Origin: Anaerolineales bacterium
GTDB lineage: Bacteria; Chloroflexota; Anaerolineae; Anaerolineales; Villigracilaceae
Assembly: GCA_021462845.1 (NCBI GenBank)
Contig: JAJTXU010000009.1
Location: 1-44,383, forward strand
Direction of reading: 5' to 3'
DNA: 44,383 bases
The position numbers and the translations under genes were made by a program. The stretch's first letter is position 1. Each line of letters opens with the position of its first letter. The notes beneath the pieces were generated by a model. The model ran no database searches. It was not told the origin of the DNA and worked only from the letters and a program-made list of their open reading frames with translations. This document shows positions 32,946-40,769 of the stretch, one piece after another.

Positions 32946-33434
32946 ATGCCAAACCTACAACCCCAACATGTGCAAAAGATCCACGAATTAATTGATAAAC
33001 AACAAATTCTCATGGCGATTCAGGTCTATCGCGAAGCGACAGGCGTCAGCCTCGCGGAAGCAAAGCAGGCGGTCGAACAGATGGCGCGAATGGAGACTGC
33101 AAGACCTCCCTCCGATTCGCGCAACTTCGATAATCCCGTTCTCGAAAGCAAGATCAGGTCACTTCTCTCCAAAGGGAAGAAGATCGAAGCGGTGAAAATC
33201 TATCGCGAAGAATACGGCATCGGCTTGAAAGAGGCAAAAGATGCGGTGGATCGTATCGAAGCGACCATGCCGCGCGACCCGTCAAGGAATATCCCGTACG
33301 AATCTGCCATAGGGAACGATCCATTCGCGCAGGATGATGGAAGCGGTAAGAACGTTGTCCTGCTCTTTGCGGTGATTTTGGGAGTTGTTGTCTGCGGAAT
33401 AGCGGTGTTTGTATTCTTGCTAGGAGGAAATTAA
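32946..33434 (+). CDS. Membrane-anchored protein with two L7/L12 C-terminal-like repeats
   Basis: This 162-residue protein has two segments resembling the C-terminal domain of ribosomal protein L7/L12: residues 22-46 (AIQVYREATGVSLAEAKQAV) and 80-105 (KIEAVKIYREEYGIGLKEAK). Each covers a helix pair of that domain. The C-terminus has one hydrophobic segment at about 137-160, so the repeats face the cytoplasm or the outside depending on topology. The function is unknown. GGAG upstream fixes the start at 32946; an earlier ATG at 32934 has none. The stop overlaps the DUF3054 start (TAATG). Confidence 0.85.
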   Translation: MPNLQPQHVQKIHELIDKQQILMAIQVYREATGVSLAEAKQAVEQMARMETARPPSDSRNFDNPVLESKIRSLLSKGKKIEAVKIYREEYGIGLKEAKDAVDRIEATMPRDPSRNIPYESAIGNDPFAQDDGSGKNVVLLFAVILGVVVCGIAVFVFLLGGN

Positions 33435-33808
33435 TGTCAAAAAAGACGCTGTTCATTAGCGACGCGGTTGCGATCGCGCTGGTCACGTTCGCGGGATTTG
33501 CCTTTCACGGCGAAACAGACGCGTCCATTCTTCCGCGTTTCCTGTTGAGTTTTGTTCCGCTTACCATTGCGTGGTTCATCCTTGCCCCGTTGCTCGGACT
33601 CTATCAACCAGAGATCGCATCCAACCCCAAACAACTTTGGCGACCCGCGCTTGCCATGCTCTTCGCCGCTCCGCTCGCGGCTCTTGTGCGCGCGAACATC
33701 CTCGGCTCGATGGTGATTCCCGTTTTTGCGAATGTCCTCACTGCCACCTCCGCGCTGGGGATGGTAGTTTGGCGGGGGATTTATTTCCTTTTGATTCATA
33801 AATCTTAA
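33434..33808 (+). CDS. DUF3054 family membrane protein
   Basis: This 124-residue protein has about four hydrophobic segments and fits DUF3054: the N-terminal DAVAIALVTFAGFAFHGE, the conserved ILPRFLLSFVPLTIAWF, and the C-terminal block VVWRGIYFLL. The function is unknown. TAGGAGGAAA precedes the ATG, which overlaps the stop of the L7/L12-like gene by one base, so the two are coupled. Confidence 0.88.
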   Translation: MSKKTLFISDAVAIALVTFAGFAFHGETDASILPRFLLSFVPLTIAWFILAPLLGLYQPEIASNPKQLWRPALAMLFAAPLAALVRANILGSMVIPVFANVLTATSALGMVVWRGIYFLLIHKS

Positions 33809-33817
33809 TTCGACATT

Positions 33818-33836
33818 TGGGCGGGGAGACCCCGCC
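33818..33836. repeat. GGGCGGGG/CCCCGCCC hairpin
   Basis: A perfect 8-bp GC stem with loop AGA lies downstream of the DUF3054 gene. Confidence 0.7.
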
Positions 33837-33915
33837 CCTACAAGATCTTAAACCTTCGTGCTCTTCGTGTCCTTCGTGGTAAAAAAAGAATCCTCGCAGT
33901 GATAAAATTACATCA

Positions 33916-34524
33916 ATGAACGAACAAGCCCTCATCACCGACGCGCAAAGCGGCAACCTCGACGCCTTCAACACGCTCGTCTTGCATTATCAAGACAGCG
34001 TGTTCAACACTGCCCTCCGCATCCTCGGCGACGAAGATCAAGCCGCCGACGCGTCACAAGAGGCGTTCATCTCCGCGTTCAAAAGCATTTCAGCGTTCCG
34101 CGGCGGATCGTTCAAAGCGTGGCTCATGCGCACCGTCACCAACGCGTGCTACGACGAACTGCGCCGACAAAAACGCCGACCCACGACTCCGCTCGAGCCC
34201 GACACCAACGACGGCGAAGAAATGGACTCTCCGCGCTGGCTCGCCGACCCGAACATGACCCCCGCGCAACAAGCCGAAGCCGACGAAGTCGAACACGCGA
34301 TCCAACACTGCCTCGATAATCTTCCGCTCGAATTCAAAACTGTCGTCGTGATGGCAGACATTCAAGGCATGGACTACACCGAAGTCGCCGCCTCGATTCG
34401 CGTGCCGCTCGGTACGATCAAGAGTCGCCTCGCCCGCGCGCGCTTAAGATTGCGTGAGTGCCTGCAAGGCTTCGCGGAACTTTTGCCCGCATCCTATCGT
34501 CTGACAACTGACATTACACAATGA
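33916..34524 (+). CDS. ECF-type RNA polymerase sigma factor
   Basis: This 202-residue sigma factor has region 2 (ASQEAFISAFKSISAFRGGSFKAWL) and region 4 (LPLEFKTVVVMADIQGMDYTEVAA plus the helix-turn-helix IRVPLGTIKSRLARARLRLRE). It has a short acidic linker between the regions and no region 3. It would direct transcription under control of the anti-sigma factor encoded next, whose ATG overlaps its stop (ATGA). TAAAAT (33903-33908) ends 7 bases before the ATG without a Shine-Dalgarno sequence, suggesting a leaderless mRNA. Target promoters are not known. Confidence 0.95.
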   Translation: MNEQALITDAQSGNLDAFNTLVLHYQDSVFNTALRILGDEDQAADASQEAFISAFKSISAFRGGSFKAWLMRTVTNACYDELRRQKRRPTTPLEPDTNDGEEMDSPRWLADPNMTPAQQAEADEVEHAIQHCLDNLPLEFKTVVVMADIQGMDYTEVAASIRVPLGTIKSRLARARLRLRECLQGFAELLPASYRLTTDITQ

Positions 34525-35228
34525 ACGAACGCGACCTCGAACTCCTCTCTTCTTATCTGGATGGACAATTGACTCCATCCGCTTCAGCGCGACTGGAATC
34601 ACGCCTCAAATCCGACGGGCGGCTTGCCTCCACGTTGGATGATTTACGCGCCGCCCGAACGTTGCTCCGCCAACTCCCCAAGCGACGCGCCCCGCGCAAC
34701 TTCACCCTCACGCGCAAAATGGTGGGACTCAACCCGCCGCTCCCGCGTTCGTATCCCGCGTTTCGATTCGCGACAGTCGTTGCGACATTACTGTTCTTCT
34801 TCACATTCGGGGTCAACGCGCTCGCTCCGCAACTTGCGCAAATGTCACCGTTTGGAACGGGCGGCGGCGCGCCAGAAATTTTTTCCGCCGCTCCTGCCGC
34901 GACGGAAGCGCCCGCGTTTGAGCAAGCCGAAGCCGCGACCGAAGCCCCTGCAACAGAAGCCCCTCTTGCATCTTCATCTGATCTTGCACCTCTGCCAACC
35001 ATGATGCCTTCATTGGAAGATTCTGCGCGCGTGGCAGAGACGCCGACGACAAAGATCGGAGGGGCGGAAAACGCCGGGGGTGTGGATCAGCCTCAAGTTG
35101 CGAATGAATCGCCGAGTCCCGCGCCGATCGTCCCATCCGTGTGGCAATCCGCGTTTGCGGTGATCGCGATCCTCGGCGCGATGTTCATGGTGGCGTTGCG
35201 CCGAAGCGCGTCCAATCGTTGGAAGTAA
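34521..35228 (+). CDS. Anti-sigma factor-like membrane protein
   Basis: This 235-residue protein has an N-terminal helical domain (LELLSSYLDGQLTPSASARLE), which resembles the sigma-binding domain of anti-sigma factors but lacks the His/Cys zinc ligands. A hydrophobic segment lies at about residues 80-100, followed by a long Pro/Ala/Thr/Glu-rich stalk (repeats such as EAPATEAP) and a second hydrophobic segment near 205-225. The role is inferred from the translational overlap with the sigma gene. The topology suggests a stalk outside the cell that could sense envelope state. The stop codon overlaps a strong palindromic terminator. Confidence 0.85.
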   Translation: MNERDLELLSSYLDGQLTPSASARLESRLKSDGRLASTLDDLRAARTLLRQLPKRRAPRNFTLTRKMVGLNPPLPRSYPAFRFATVVATLLFFFTFGVNALAPQLAQMSPFGTGGGAPEIFSAAPAATEAPAFEQAEAATEAPATEAPLASSSDLAPLPTMMPSLEDSARVAETPTTKIGGAENAGGVDQPQVANESPSPAPIVPSVWQSAFAVIAILGAMFMVALRRSASNRWK

Positions 35229-35262
35229 GTGACAGTCACTTCCGAAGTGACTGTCACTTTTT
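35227..35262 (+). terminator. Terminator of the sigma/anti-sigma operon
   Basis: A perfect 15-bp stem AAGTGACAGTCACTT / AAGTGACTGTCACTT with loop CCG is followed by TTT. Each arm is itself palindromic. Confidence 0.85.
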
Positions 35263-35265
35263 ACT

Positions 35266-35760
35266 ATGTCAATTCTCGAATTCAATTTCTGCCCGCGTTG
35301 TGGCGCATCGGTGATGCCCGTCGAAAAGTTTGGACGTGTGCGTCCCGTTTGCCCGCAGTGCGGGTGGATCCATTTTGTGGACCCGAAGGTTGCGGCGGCG
35401 GCGTTGATCGTTCAAGAGGGGCGCGTGCTGTTGGTGCGGCGCGTCAACGAACCGCATCGCGGACAGTGGACGTTGCCTGCGGGATTTGTGAACGGCGGCG
35501 AAGACCCAGCCGAAGCGGCGGCGCGCGAATGTTTGGAAGAGACGGGTTTGCGCGTGCGCGTGACGCGTGTGTTCGACATTGTGTCGGGGCGCGAGCATCC
35601 GCGCGGCGCGGACTTTGTTATCATCTATCTCGCGGAAGTGTTGGGCGGCGACATGAAACCCGACGATGACGCGGACGCCGTCGAATGGTTCGATAAAGAT
35701 ACATTGCCGCAACTCGCTTTTCGCGCGACTCAAAAAGTGCTACAATCTTTTTATGCTTGA
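35266..35760 (+). CDS. Nudix hydrolase with N-terminal zinc ribbon
   Basis: This 164-residue pyrophosphohydrolase has a zinc ribbon made by C9/C12 and C29/C32. It is followed by the Nudix fold with a complete Nudix box, G-x5-E-x7-RECLEETGL, starting at GFVNGGED. The ribbon-plus-Nudix layout is shared with NADH/NAD pyrophosphatases, but the short length and lack of the NudC signature leave the substrate open. It overlaps the amrB start by 8 bases. Confidence 0.9.
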   Translation: MSILEFNFCPRCGASVMPVEKFGRVRPVCPQCGWIHFVDPKVAAAALIVQEGRVLLVRRVNEPHRGQWTLPAGFVNGGEDPAEAAARECLEETGLRVRVTRVFDIVSGREHPRGADFVIIYLAEVLGGDMKPDDDADAVEWFDKDTLPQLAFRATQKVLQSFYA

Positions 35761-36658
35761 CGTTCGCCCGTCTCCGATCGCTGGAACTTGGTATGAGGGG
35801 AATGCAAAGAATTTGGCTCGTGTTGTTGATGAATATTTGAATAACGCGCAATTGCCTGAGTTGAGCGGGGAGGTGGTGGCGGTCATCGCGCCGCACGCGG
35901 GACATCGCTATTCGGGCGCGGTGGCGGGATTTGCGTTTGCTCCAATCTATCGCGCTGAGCGGAACGAGCCGATAGGCGAGAGCAGACGAAGCGCCCTTCG
36001 TCTACGAACTGAGCAACAATCGCTCAGTTCTCCGCTCAGGGCGAAATTAGTTGCAGTCATTTCCCCATTTCATAATTTATCAAATTATCCGTTGCTTACA
36101 ACCTCGCACGACGCATACGGCACTTCGCTCGGCAACATCGAAGTGGATAAATCTGCGTTAGCTGAGTTATCTTCGCATCTCGATATTCCCGTCACGCCAG
36201 TGTTTGCAGACAAAGAACACTCGCTCGAGATCGAACTCCCGTTTTTGCAACGCGCGTTGACGAGCGAATTCAAATTATTGCCCATCATGATCCGCGCGCA
36301 GGAAGTGGATGTGACGAAGAAACTCGGTCTTGCACTCGCGAAAGTTCTCAAAGATAAAAACGCTTTGCTGGTCGCCTCTACCGACCTCTCCCACTTTTAC
36401 GATCAAACCACCGCGAACATGCTCGATGCTGAAATGCTCAAGCGATTCGAGTCGTTCGACCCCGAATCCATTTTTGAAGCGGAACACTCTGGCAAAGCCT
36501 TCGCCTGCGGGCACGCCGCCGTCGCCGCAGTCCTGTGGGCGTCGCGCGAACTCGGCGCGAACAAGGTGCAGATTTTACGTCACGCCACCTCAGGCGATGT
36601 GACGGGCGATTTTAAGTCTGTGGTGGGGTATGGGGCGGGGGTAATATTGAAAGGATAA
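35753..36658 (+). CDS. amrB: AmmeMemoRadiSam system protein B (MEMO family) with an in-frame palindromic insert
   Basis: This 301-residue MEMO-family protein has conserved His-containing blocks VIAPHAGHRYSG, VISPFHN, EHSLEIELPFLQ, STDLSHFYD and CGHAAVAAVLW. Members resemble metal-dependent ring-opening dioxygenases, and the AmrB role is not settled; no AmrA or radical-SAM partner is encoded here. Residues 68-96 are encoded by a compound palindrome (35955-36039) that interrupts the usual step from the first His block to the SPFHN strand, adding a charged, low-complexity loop. TACAAT (35741-35746) ends 6 bases before the ATG, suggesting an own leaderless start inside the Nudix gene. Confidence 0.9.
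   Translation: MLDVRPSPIAGTWYEGNAKNLARVVDEYLNNAQLPELSGEVVAVIAPHAGHRYSGAVAGFAFAPIYRAERNEPIGESRRSALRLRTEQQSLSSPLRAKLVAVISPFHNLSNYPLLTTSHDAYGTSLGNIEVDKSALAELSSHLDIPVTPVFADKEHSLEIELPFLQRALTSEFKLLPIMIRAQEVDVTKKLGLALAKVLKDKNALLVASTDLSHFYDQTTANMLDAEMLKRFESFDPESIFEAEHSGKAFACGHAAVAAVLWASRELGANKVQILRHATSGDVTGDFKSVVGYGAGVILKG
35955..36039. repeat. Compound palindromic element inside amrB
   Basis: Outer arms CTGAGCGGA (35955-35963) and TCCGCTCAG (36031-36039) enclose two perfect hairpins: AGACGAAG-cgcc-CTTCGTCT (35984-36003) and AACTGAGC-aacaatc-GCTCAGTT (36007-36029). The reading frame passes through without a stop. Confidence 0.85.
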
Positions 36659-36666
36659 TTTACAAT

Positions 36667-36912
36667 ATGACAACCGATACACTTGTCGAAATCAGCATAC
36701 CGAAAAACGGCAAACCTTATAGTTTTGATGATCCCGTTCTTTATTCAACGGGCGCGTATATTCAACCTTTGAAGGTAGTTGACCGAAAGGGAAAAGAATA
36801 CTGGTTTTGGGTCGTCAGCGAGTTTGTTGACGACACGTTTTTGGATGGGGATGTTTTCAATCCGAGGGAGAATGCTTTGTCAAAGGAAGAATTGTTGGAG
36901 ATAGAGGATTAA
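36667..36912 (+). CDS. Small protein of unknown function (81 aa)
   Basis: This acidic 81-residue protein has alternating beta-like segments (VEISIPKNGKPYSF, KEYWFWVVSEFVDDTFLDGD) and no signal or membrane segment. I recognise no family. GATAAT (36654-36659) ends 7 bases before the ATG with no Shine-Dalgarno sequence. It is convergent with the large restriction-modification gene, 10 bases away, and may belong to the same accessory block. Confidence 0.6.
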   Translation: MTTDTLVEISIPKNGKPYSFDDPVLYSTGAYIQPLKVVDRKGKEYWFWVVSEFVDDTFLDGDVFNPRENALSKEELLEIED

Positions 36913-36922
36913 GGGCGGTTCA

Positions 36923-39900
36923 TTATATATTCGGCATTTCCTCGATAATCTTCATCGTCTCAACAGACACTGTACAAACCCTCATCAACAAATCAATAAC
37001 CTGCTCTTTGTAATCTGCAAAGCGATATGTGTTGAACTTCTCCGCAATCGTTGGATCTTTGGGCTTCTTCTCTTTGTACCGTTCCAGTATCCATTCCAGT
37101 GCTGAATAGGTTCCCAGCCGATACTCCCACGCCTCCGCAGGGACGCCTTCCAGCGTCGTTATCGTATCCACTTCGATTAAGCCATTCTCCTTACGCGCCA
37201 TCAAGCGCGTCGTAGGTGAGACCTCCGAAGTTTTGTCAACTCTCTCCAACGAATATGGCTCGACGCTCTCATACTCCAGATGCAATTCCACCAACTTCTT
37301 GCCCCAATTTGCCCATTTCCAAAAGTCGCTATAGAAAGGAATACGCGGAAACTCGCGCTTGAGGTTGATCTCATACTTGGCTCGATATGCGGGATGGTGT
37401 AGGACGGCATACACGTAATGGAAAATATCTTCTTTGGTGATTTTCTTATCTTTGTATTTCTTTTGAAACTGCCCCAATGCCCAATCGGTGATATTCTCTA
37501 CGCGCTCGCCCGACTCGCTATAACGGTAGAGCGGGAGACATTGCGAGTCGCCGTTGAAATGCAAATCAGGAACGGAATTCACAGACAACACATTAAATTG
37601 TTTGCCGTTCATATTCATACAGATCGCAAGGTTATCTGGTTGCTCGCCAATTGGAAAGAAGTTCGGTTGTTGATATGGACGATGAACAATTACCATGTCA
37701 TAGTAAAGTGGACGCTTTACAAATGGACGATACATTGCCGTTGTAATTTTCTCTTTGCTAAACTCAAGAGTGGTGCCGCGTTTCAAGTGCGCTTCCAGTT
37801 CACTTGTCCATTTTATAGAACGATCAACAAAATCGTTCAATGCCTTTTTCTTATCAGAGTGCGCCCAACGTTCCTTCTCGTTTTCAAACAAGTCAAAGAA
37901 GTGTCTGATTTTCTTTTCAAGCATTTCAGGGTCTTCGTCATAAACCCATTCGTCGCGGTTGGTGGCAACACCCAAAGAAAAGTTCTTGAAAATCGTCTTT
38001 GGCTCTTTAACGCCCTTTTCGGCTTTGCCTTCCTTGCTCGCAATCGGAATCAGGTCATCCCAATCGTTATCTGATTGGTTGATCCAGTTGTGGTTTTTGT
38101 CGGGTCGAATGGGCTGAAACTTCAAGTCGGTGATTTTATTCTCGCGCAAATACCCTTGCTTATCTTCGGCATTTGCATAATCGGCAATAGCGTTGTAGTG
38201 GATATGGCAACCTTTTGCCCCTTTTTTGCGGACAAGAAAATAGACAGCCACGCCAACACGAATTTGGTCACTGAAAATATTTCCACCTTCTTTGCGTCGT
38301 TGCTCGCCACTGGTGCGGGCATCGCCTTTTAGGTCAACAACATAAATATCGTTAAATTCATCGGCAACGACTTTCCGAAAGCCATCATAACTTTTGGCGT
38401 TTAGAAATGAATTGTTTGAGACAAATGCAATTACGCCATCTTTATCAAGACGGTCGCTTGCCCAACGCAGAAAGCGGACGTACATATCATACAGTTTTGT
38501 TTTTTGCGCTGTGCTGTAATAGATATAAGTATCTTTAATTCGCTGGTCAATCTCAGGATATTCTCGATTCTTATTGTTTTCGTTTTCATTGGCTTGGTTG
38601 GCGTTATACGGCGGATTGCCAATCACGACCATAATCGGCTTGCTGTTCTGCTTCACAATTCTTTCCGCGTTCGCATCCGTCATCCCAAAGAAATTCAACT
38701 GCTTGCCTGTGTGTTCAAAGCCCATATTATCGAGCGTGTCTACAAAGCAAATATTTTCGAACTCATTGAACTTGCCCGTCTTCTGCTTGTAGGTGTACTC
38801 GATATTCAGATTGGCGATGTAGTATGGCAGAATCGAAACTTCATTGCAATGCAGTTCATGGTTGTACTTGTATTCCAACTGCGCAGGCGGCAAATACTCG
38901 ATTAGTTCCGTGATGAATGTCCCTGTTCCTGTTGCAGGATCTAAAATCTCCACGCCCTTGTCGCCCAGCGTCTTGCCGAAGTGCTTATACACCAAATGGT
39001 CTGCGCTCTCGATCATGAAGCGCACGATCTCGTCGGGCGTGTACACGATTCCGAGTCGATCCGCCGCCTTTGGGTTATACGCCTTGTAAAAACTCTCGTA
39101 CAAAGCCTTCAAGAATTTCTGCTTTTCGTGATGGTCGCTGATCTGCGAAGCCCGCGCATTGATCGTCTCGTAATACGGGGCGATCTTTGCGTGGATATTC
39201 TTCTTGGTGTCGCCCCGATAGAACGTGCCTGCCACTTCCGCTAGTTTGCTCGCGATCACGTTCTCGCGATGGAACTCCGCTTCATCGAACACGCGCATAA
39301 AAATATCTTCCGTCAACACGTGTTGGATGATCATCTCGCGCACGTCCGCCATTTCGATCTTCGGGTTGATAGCCTTTTTCGCTAGTTCCAAGAATTGACT
39401 CAACGCCTCTGCGAACGCCGAATTACTATTTACCTGATTGCCAATTACTTCTCTCAGAACTTCCGCCAATCCACCTACCTCCGCGCTGAACAACTCAATG
39501 GCTTTATGAAATTCTGAAACTTCCTTTGGTTCATAACTGACAAAACGGGTGATGAGTGTATCCAATGCTTTCGCATCGCTAAAGTTTGCGCGTAAAACTT
39601 CGTTTCCACTCTGATACAGAATCGCCGTGCGCGTATCTTCAAACAAAATATTGAACGACGGATACCCCTTATTGAATTTCGCTTTTACCTCCGCTTCGAT
39701 GTCGTCCTTTTCGTCTTTCGACTCCCAAAACCCCCAATCTTGCCGCAACGCATCCTTCAAAACGCCATCGGGACGAATCCGCGTCCCTTTCTTCGATTCC
39801 ATTTCAACTTCGGCAACCAACACCAAACTCTTTGCCCGCGCATACCCTTCCAACAGATCCTGAAACGGTTTCCGCAGTGAACTTTCATTCCGCGAACCGC

Positions 39901-39958
39901 CGTAGCGAATGATCTTGTCAATTTCAGCGTAATATTTTTGAATGAGTTGAATGGACAT
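36923..39958 (-). CDS. Single-chain restriction-modification enzyme (type IIG/ISP-like)
   Basis: This 1011-residue protein appears to combine nuclease, methylase and target-recognition parts. The N-terminus has a PD-(D/E)xK-type site: Pro63-Asp64, then Glu79-Ser-Lys81 (FWESKD). The adenine methylase core has the AdoMet motif LDPATGTGTF near residue 340 and catalytic NPPY at 448-451. The rest (about 600-1011) resembles the recognition region of type ISP enzymes. The SF2 helicase domain of true type ISP enzymes is missing, so type IIG-like action is more likely. The gene is visibly more A+T-rich than its neighbours, which suggests horizontal acquisition. The first 40 bases upstream are followed by a stranded priA fragment on the other strand. 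Confidence 0.88.
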   Translation of the reverse strand: MSIQLIQKYYAEIDKIIRYGGSRNESSLRKPFQDLLEGYARAKSLVLVAEVEMESKKGTRIRPDGVLKDALRQDWGFWESKDEKDDIEAEVKAKFNKGYPSFNILFEDTRTAILYQSGNEVLRANFSDAKALDTLITRFVSYEPKEVSEFHKAIELFSAEVGGLAEVLREVIGNQVNSNSAFAEALSQFLELAKKAINPKIEMADVREMIIQHVLTEDIFMRVFDEAEFHRENVIASKLAEVAGTFYRGDTKKNIHAKIAPYYETINARASQISDHHEKQKFLKALYESFYKAYNPKAADRLGIVYTPDEIVRFMIESADHLVYKHFGKTLGDKGVEILDPATGTGTFITELIEYLPPAQLEYKYNHELHCNEVSILPYYIANLNIEYTYKQKTGKFNEFENICFVDTLDNMGFEHTGKQLNFFGMTDANAERIVKQNSKPIMVVIGNPPYNANQANENENNKNREYPEIDQRIKDTYIYYSTAQKTKLYDMYVRFLRWASDRLDKDGVIAFVSNNSFLNAKSYDGFRKVVADEFNDIYVVDLKGDARTSGEQRRKEGGNIFSDQIRVGVAVYFLVRKKGAKGCHIHYNAIADYANAEDKQGYLRENKITDLKFQPIRPDKNHNWINQSDNDWDDLIPIASKEGKAEKGVKEPKTIFKNFSLGVATNRDEWVYDEDPEMLEKKIRHFFDLFENEKERWAHSDKKKALNDFVDRSIKWTSELEAHLKRGTTLEFSKEKITTAMYRPFVKRPLYYDMVIVHRPYQQPNFFPIGEQPDNLAICMNMNGKQFNVLSVNSVPDLHFNGDSQCLPLYRYSESGERVENITDWALGQFQKKYKDKKITKEDIFHYVYAVLHHPAYRAKYEINLKREFPRIPFYSDFWKWANWGKKLVELHLEYESVEPYSLERVDKTSEVSPTTRLMARKENGLIEVDTITTLEGVPAEAWEYRLGTYSALEWILERYKEKKPKDPTIAEKFNTYRFADYKEQVIDLLMRVCTVSVETMKIIEEMPNI

Positions 39959-40039
39959 GGAAGTAGAATCCCGTATTCTTGTTTCAATTATAGCAAACGA
40001 TTACCCCCGATAAGCATTTCCAGTTACAATCCTCCCCCA

Positions 40040-40180
40040 ATGACCTCCTTCGTTCAAATCGTCGTCAACGTGCCAGCCATTGCGGGCGTGTTCGATTATG
40101 TCGTGCCTGAATCCCTCACAGAGAAAGTGGGAGTCGGGCATTTGGTCATCGTCCCGTTTGGGAATCAAAACGCCTTGTAA
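40040..40180 (+). pseudogene. Truncated 5' fragment of a diverged priA gene
   Basis: Forty-six codons starting MTSFVQIVVNVPAIAGVFDY match the start of the intact priA at 40770, including the promoter-like TACAATCCTCCCC before the ATG. About 45 codons align with 11 synonymous and 9 amino-acid-changing differences; among the first 20 codons only three differ, all synonymously. Homology ends abruptly and the frame stops in a hairpin. The fragment could still be expressed as a short peptide, but it is best seen as a remnant. Confidence 0.9.
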
Positions 40181-40204
40181 TCAAAGGGTTGGCAAGGCGT
40201 TTTC
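40167..40204. terminator. Hairpin at the end of the priA fragment
   Basis: AAAACGCCTTG and CAAGGCGTTTT pair over 11 bases around a 15-base loop. T or A runs at both ends fit a two-way terminator for the priA fragment and for the minus-strand pair. Confidence 0.75.
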
Positions 40205-40224
40205 GTTGTAATCAAGCAAACAAG

Positions 40225-40455
40225 TTAGGCGGATAAAGCCAATTCTTTCACAAGTGTTTGAGGGAGTGAAATAGGGGAGAATAAACTGGCAGGGAAGAGA
40301 TAATCTTCACCCGTCTCATCAATTACGCGCAACATTTTGTGGCTTTCCGCTTCTTTGTCAGGCAGCACTTGATAAATTTTGCGCGGTTCGAGCGAAGCCT
40401 CGTAACCGTCATTTCTGAGACAGACGACAAATTGAGTGGATGTTTTTGTATTCAT
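40225..40455 (-). CDS. Small protein, second gene of a paired cassette (76 aa)
   Basis: This 76-residue soluble protein contains FVVCLRNDGYEASLEPRKIY and RVIDETGEDYLFPASLF, which look like a small SH3-like beta fold. I have no firm family name; similar short proteins occur widely in Cyanobacteria and Chloroflexota, from memory. It starts 2 bases after the stop of the 81-residue gene, so they are one transcript. The compact two-gene layout resembles a toxin-antitoxin module, but neither gene is identified as such by motif. Confidence 0.7.
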   Translation of the reverse strand: MNTKTSTQFVVCLRNDGYEASLEPRKIYQVLPDKEAESHKMLRVIDETGEDYLFPASLFSPISLPQTLVKELALSA

Positions 40456-40457
40456 GG

Positions 40458-40703
40458 TTATTTTCTAAGTATTCGCTTTATCTTGATATCGCGTTTTCCA
40501 ATTCCATGCGCTTCATACCAGTGGATTTCGGCAAAATAAATCGTGTCATCGGGTAAGCGGACGCTTGCCAAACCTTTCAACTTTCTCCAACGACCTCTTC
40601 CATGCTTTTTCTGCAACCGATCGAGATCGCGGATTGAATTTCCGATTGCAATGATTTTGACCTCGGTGATTTCGCTGACAACCTCGATTTCATCGGTCTG
40701 CAT
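40458..40703 (-). CDS. Small basic protein, first gene of a paired cassette (81 aa)
   Basis: This 81-residue protein begins MQTDEIEVVSEITEVKII and has a strongly basic middle (LQKKHGRGRWRKLKG) and end (KRDIKIKRILRK). Its EIHWYEAHGIGKRDIKIK block suggests a nucleic-acid-binding or small toxin-like fold, which is speculation. I chose the ATG at 40703 because TATAAT (40713-40718, minus strand) ends 9 bases before it; the longer open frame would overlap the priA coding start on the other strand. Confidence 0.65.
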   Translation of the reverse strand: MQTDEIEVVSEITEVKIIAIGNSIRDLDRLQKKHGRGRWRKLKGLASVRLPDDTIYFAEIHWYEAHGIGKRDIKIKRILRK

Positions 40704-40733
40704 GGTGAGGTAATTATACTCCTCTTGTTTGAT

Positions 40734-40761
40734 ATGACAGACTTGTTTGCGATGATACAAT
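40734..40761 (+). promoter_or_regulatory. Promoter of priA
   Basis: ATGACA (40734-40739) and TACAAT (40756-40761) are 16 bases apart, and the -10 ends 8 bases before the ATG. It is divergent from the TATAAT of the small-gene pair (40713-40718). Confidence 0.6.
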
Positions 40762-40769
40762 CCTCCCCA

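Noticed and set aside
40040-40180. Idea that the priA fragment is a full small gene
   Set aside because: It matches only the first 45 residues of PriA and stops at a hairpin; there is no independent domain.
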